Shown here one piece after another: positions 62,258-64,000 of a DNA stretch of 64,000 nt. The stretch is from JALQUO01 sp964529685. Lineage in GTDB: Bacteria; Pseudomonadota; Alphaproteobacteria; Rickettsiales; Midichloriaceae. The stretch covers positions 62,001-126,000 of the forward strand of contig CAZGZC010000003.1 in assembly GCA_964529685.1 (NCBI GenBank), given 5' to 3'. The translations under genes were made by a program, and so were the position numbers. Positions within the stretch are counted from its first letter, which is position 1, and each line of letters opens with the position of its first letter. Under the pieces are notes generated by a model. It made no database searches. It saw nothing but the letters and a program-made list of their open reading frames with translations, and was not told where the DNA came from.

Positions 62258-64000
62258 CTAGTACACTCGTTTCTTGAGAGCTATTGACTGCACTTCATCT
62301 GTTAAAGTTGTCAATGTTACTGGTCTATATTCAAATTTTATCTGACAATTATCTCTATCAACTGATATTAGACTGTGCTTGAGCCAATTTTTATCATCTC
62401 TCTCTGGGTAGTCTTCTCTAGCATGTGCTCCACGGCTTTCTTTCCTATTGAGAGCTGAGAATATTGTTGCTACTGATTGCAATCTTAGATTGTCTAACTC
62501 CATTGTTTCAACTAGATCGCTGTTCCAAATCATACTTGTGTCTGTAACTTTGACTGAATCAAATTTCTGAAAATTATCAACGATTTTGTTGCATCCTTCC
62601 TGTAATTTCTCTTCTGTTCTAAAGACACCTGCATATTGTTGCATTATTAATTGCATTTCGCTTCTCAATTCAGCTGTAGAAAATTTGCCTTGTGCATGTC
62701 GTAACTTATCAAAATAATCAATGCTTGTTTGACCATCATTCTTCGATAATATAATATTTAGTCCTGGTTTAACGATTTCTACTGCTCGCATTGCTGCTGC
62801 ACGACCGAATACTACTAGATCTAATAGTGAATTTGAGCCTAATCTATTAGCACCATGGACTGAGACGCAAGCTGTTTCGCCTACTGCCATTAGACCTGGT
62901 ACTACATGCTGACCGTCTTGATTATAACAGACAACTTCTCCGTGTATATTTGTCGGAATCCCACCCATATTATAGTGTACTGTAGGTTGTACTGGAATAG
63001 GTTCTTTTGTTACATCAACACCAGCAAAAATTTTAGCTGTTTCAGAAATTCCTGGTAATCTTTCATGTATTGTTTTATGATTTAAATGTGATAAAACCAG
63101 CATTACGCAGTCTTTATTTGGACCGCATCCTCTTCCTGCGTTGACTTCCATTGTTATTGCACGACTGACTACGTCTCTAGAAGCCAGATCTTTTGCATGT
63201 GGTGCATATTTTGCCATAAATCGCTCACCTTCTGAGTTGATGAGATATCCACCTTCACCTCTGACTCCTTCACTTATCAAACATCCCGCACCATGTATAC
63301 CCGTTGGATGAAACTGTACAAATTCCATGTCTTGGAGTTGTAGTCCAGCTCGTAGTACAATACCATTTCCATCGCCTGTACAAGTGTGAGCTGAAGTTGC
63401 TGTGAAATATGCTCGTCCGTACCCACCAGTAGCTAATAATACAACTTGTGCGCTAAATCTATGTAATATTCCATCTTCAAGTGAGTAAGCTAAAATCCCT
63501 TTAATTCCCCTCTTTTCATCTTTTATAAGATCAATTGTGAAGTATTCAACGAAGAATTTGGCTTTCAGTCTTAAACATTGTTGATATAGTGTATGTAGAA
63601 TTGCATGTCCAGTTCTATCTGCTGCTGCGCAAGTCCTTTGTGCACTACCACCTTCGCCAAAATGAGTTGTCATACCTCCGAATGGTCGTTGATAAATTTT
63701 CCCTTCTTTTGTACGCGAGAATGGTACTCCATATTTTTCAAGTTCAATCACAGATTGCATAGCATTTTTACACATATACTCAATTGCGTCTTGATCACCT
63801 AGCCAATCTGATCCTTTTACTGTATCATACATGTGCCAACGCCAGTCATCATCTCCCATATTGCCTAGTGCTGCACTTATTCCACCCTGCGCTGCAACTG
63901 TATGACTTCTTGTGGGAAAAACTTTTGTGACACATGCTACTCTCAGTCCTGTTTCCAACATCTTTAAAGTCGCTATTAGCCCTGCGCCACCGGCACCGAC
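62258..64000 (-). CDS. sdhA: Succinate dehydrogenase flavoprotein subunit (5' end outside window)
   Basis: The FAD-carrying subunit of complex II. The frame is open to the right edge: codons before the Met at 63961 read VGAGGAGLIATLK, part of the FAD-binding Rossmann motif, so that Met is not the start. The visible 580 residues include SHTVAAQGGISAALGN (FAD-linked His), QRPFGGMTTHFGEGGSAQRTC, HPTGIHGAGCLISEGVRGEGG, SRDVVSRA and the C-terminal RESRGAHAREDYPERDD. The sdhB partner is not downstream within the window: the gene ends 38 bases from the ferredoxin stop. Confidence 0.97.
   Translation of the reverse strand, partial: VGAGGAGLIATLKMLETGLRVACVTKVFPTRSHTVAAQGGISAALGNMGDDDWRWHMYDTVKGSDWLGDQDAIEYMCKNAMQSVIELEKYGVPFSRTKEGKIYQRPFGGMTTHFGEGGSAQRTCAAADRTGHAILHTLYQQCLRLKAKFFVEYFTIDLIKDEKRGIKGILAYSLEDGILHRFSAQVVLLATGGYGRAYFTATSAHTCTGDGNGIVLRAGLQLQDMEFVQFHPTGIHGAGCLISEGVRGEGGYLINSEGERFMAKYAPHAKDLASRDVVSRAITMEVNAGRGCGPNKDCVMLVLSHLNHKTIHERLPGISETAKIFAGVDVTKEPIPVQPTVHYNMGGIPTNIHGEVVCYNQDGQHVVPGLMAVGETACVSVHGANRLGSNSLLDLVVFGRAAAMRAVEIVKPGLNIILSKNDGQTSIDYFDKLRHAQGKFSTAELRSEMQLIMQQYAGVFRTEEKLQEGCNKIVDNFQKFDSVKVTDTSMIWNSDLVETMELDNLRLQSVATIFSALNRKESRGAHAREDYPERDDKNWLKHSLISVDRDNCQIKFEYRPVTLTTLTDEVQSIALKKRVY

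Overview
The window is AT-rich, densely coding, genome-reduced alphaproteobacterial chromosome, and the gene set points to the order Rickettsiales. The main reasons are: a solitary 16S rRNA gene with no 23S, 5S or rRNA-spacer tRNA beside it; operons that are split up (secY, nuoE and pheS stand apart from their usual partners); a large TrbL/VirB6-type type IV secretion protein; a DMT/EamA transporter of the rickettsial kind; and many decaying gene fragments. A flagellar L-ring gene (flgH) and a possible FliK-like gene argue for one of the Rickettsiales lineages that kept flagellar genes (Midichloriaceae-like or a flagellated Rickettsiaceae) rather than Rickettsia or Wolbachia. That lineage call is inference; no species is claimed.

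Layout. 1-10.5 kb: end of an EamA transporter, ppiD, rpsA, a divergent polysaccharide deacetylase, the overlapping run ybeY-corC-ispA, and uvrA. 10.6-18.5 kb: a PBP5-like D-Ala-D-Ala carboxypeptidase, an unknown protein, flgH-lysC, a degraded stretch, a tiny lipoprotein, isolated secY, a zinc-ribbon membrane protein overlapping nadK, and lone nuoE with a decayed tandem copy of its 3' end. 18.5-27.3 kb: an envelope operon msbA-bamD-dedA on the minus strand, a tail-anchored pseudokinase followed directly by the copper P-type ATPase ccoI, and tgt. 27.5-34.5 kb: small unknown proteins, an rluB-type pseudouridine synthase, recN, a Bcr/CflA-like MFS exporter, a coiled-coil protein, and tRNA-Leu(UAG) and tRNA-His. 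34.7-50.4 kb: aspS, a pseudogene, a membrane protein, a GNAT protein, folC, sspB, pheS, a cysteine-patterned lipoprotein, a thiolase, serS, murC, an aspartate aminotransferase, dapA and dut, with several long gaps holding decayed sequence. 50.5-64 kb: a LOG-family protein, an esterase, rmuC, bioY just behind the 16S rRNA gene, an unknown charged protein, an RNase D-type exonuclease, the VirB6-like protein with an overlapping unknown gene, a ferredoxin and the partial sdhA.

Together lysC, dapA, murC and the D-Ala-D-Ala carboxypeptidase indicate a retained diaminopimelate/peptidoglycan route. nuoE, sdhA, ferredoxin and ccoI indicate aerobic respiration. bioY and the EamA and MFS transporters fit dependence on host metabolites. 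The less ordinary items are the tail-anchored pseudokinase, the cysteine-ladder lipoprotein, two pairs of small proteins with matching C-termini, the 16S-bioY arrangement, and two independent scars of 3'-end tandem duplication.
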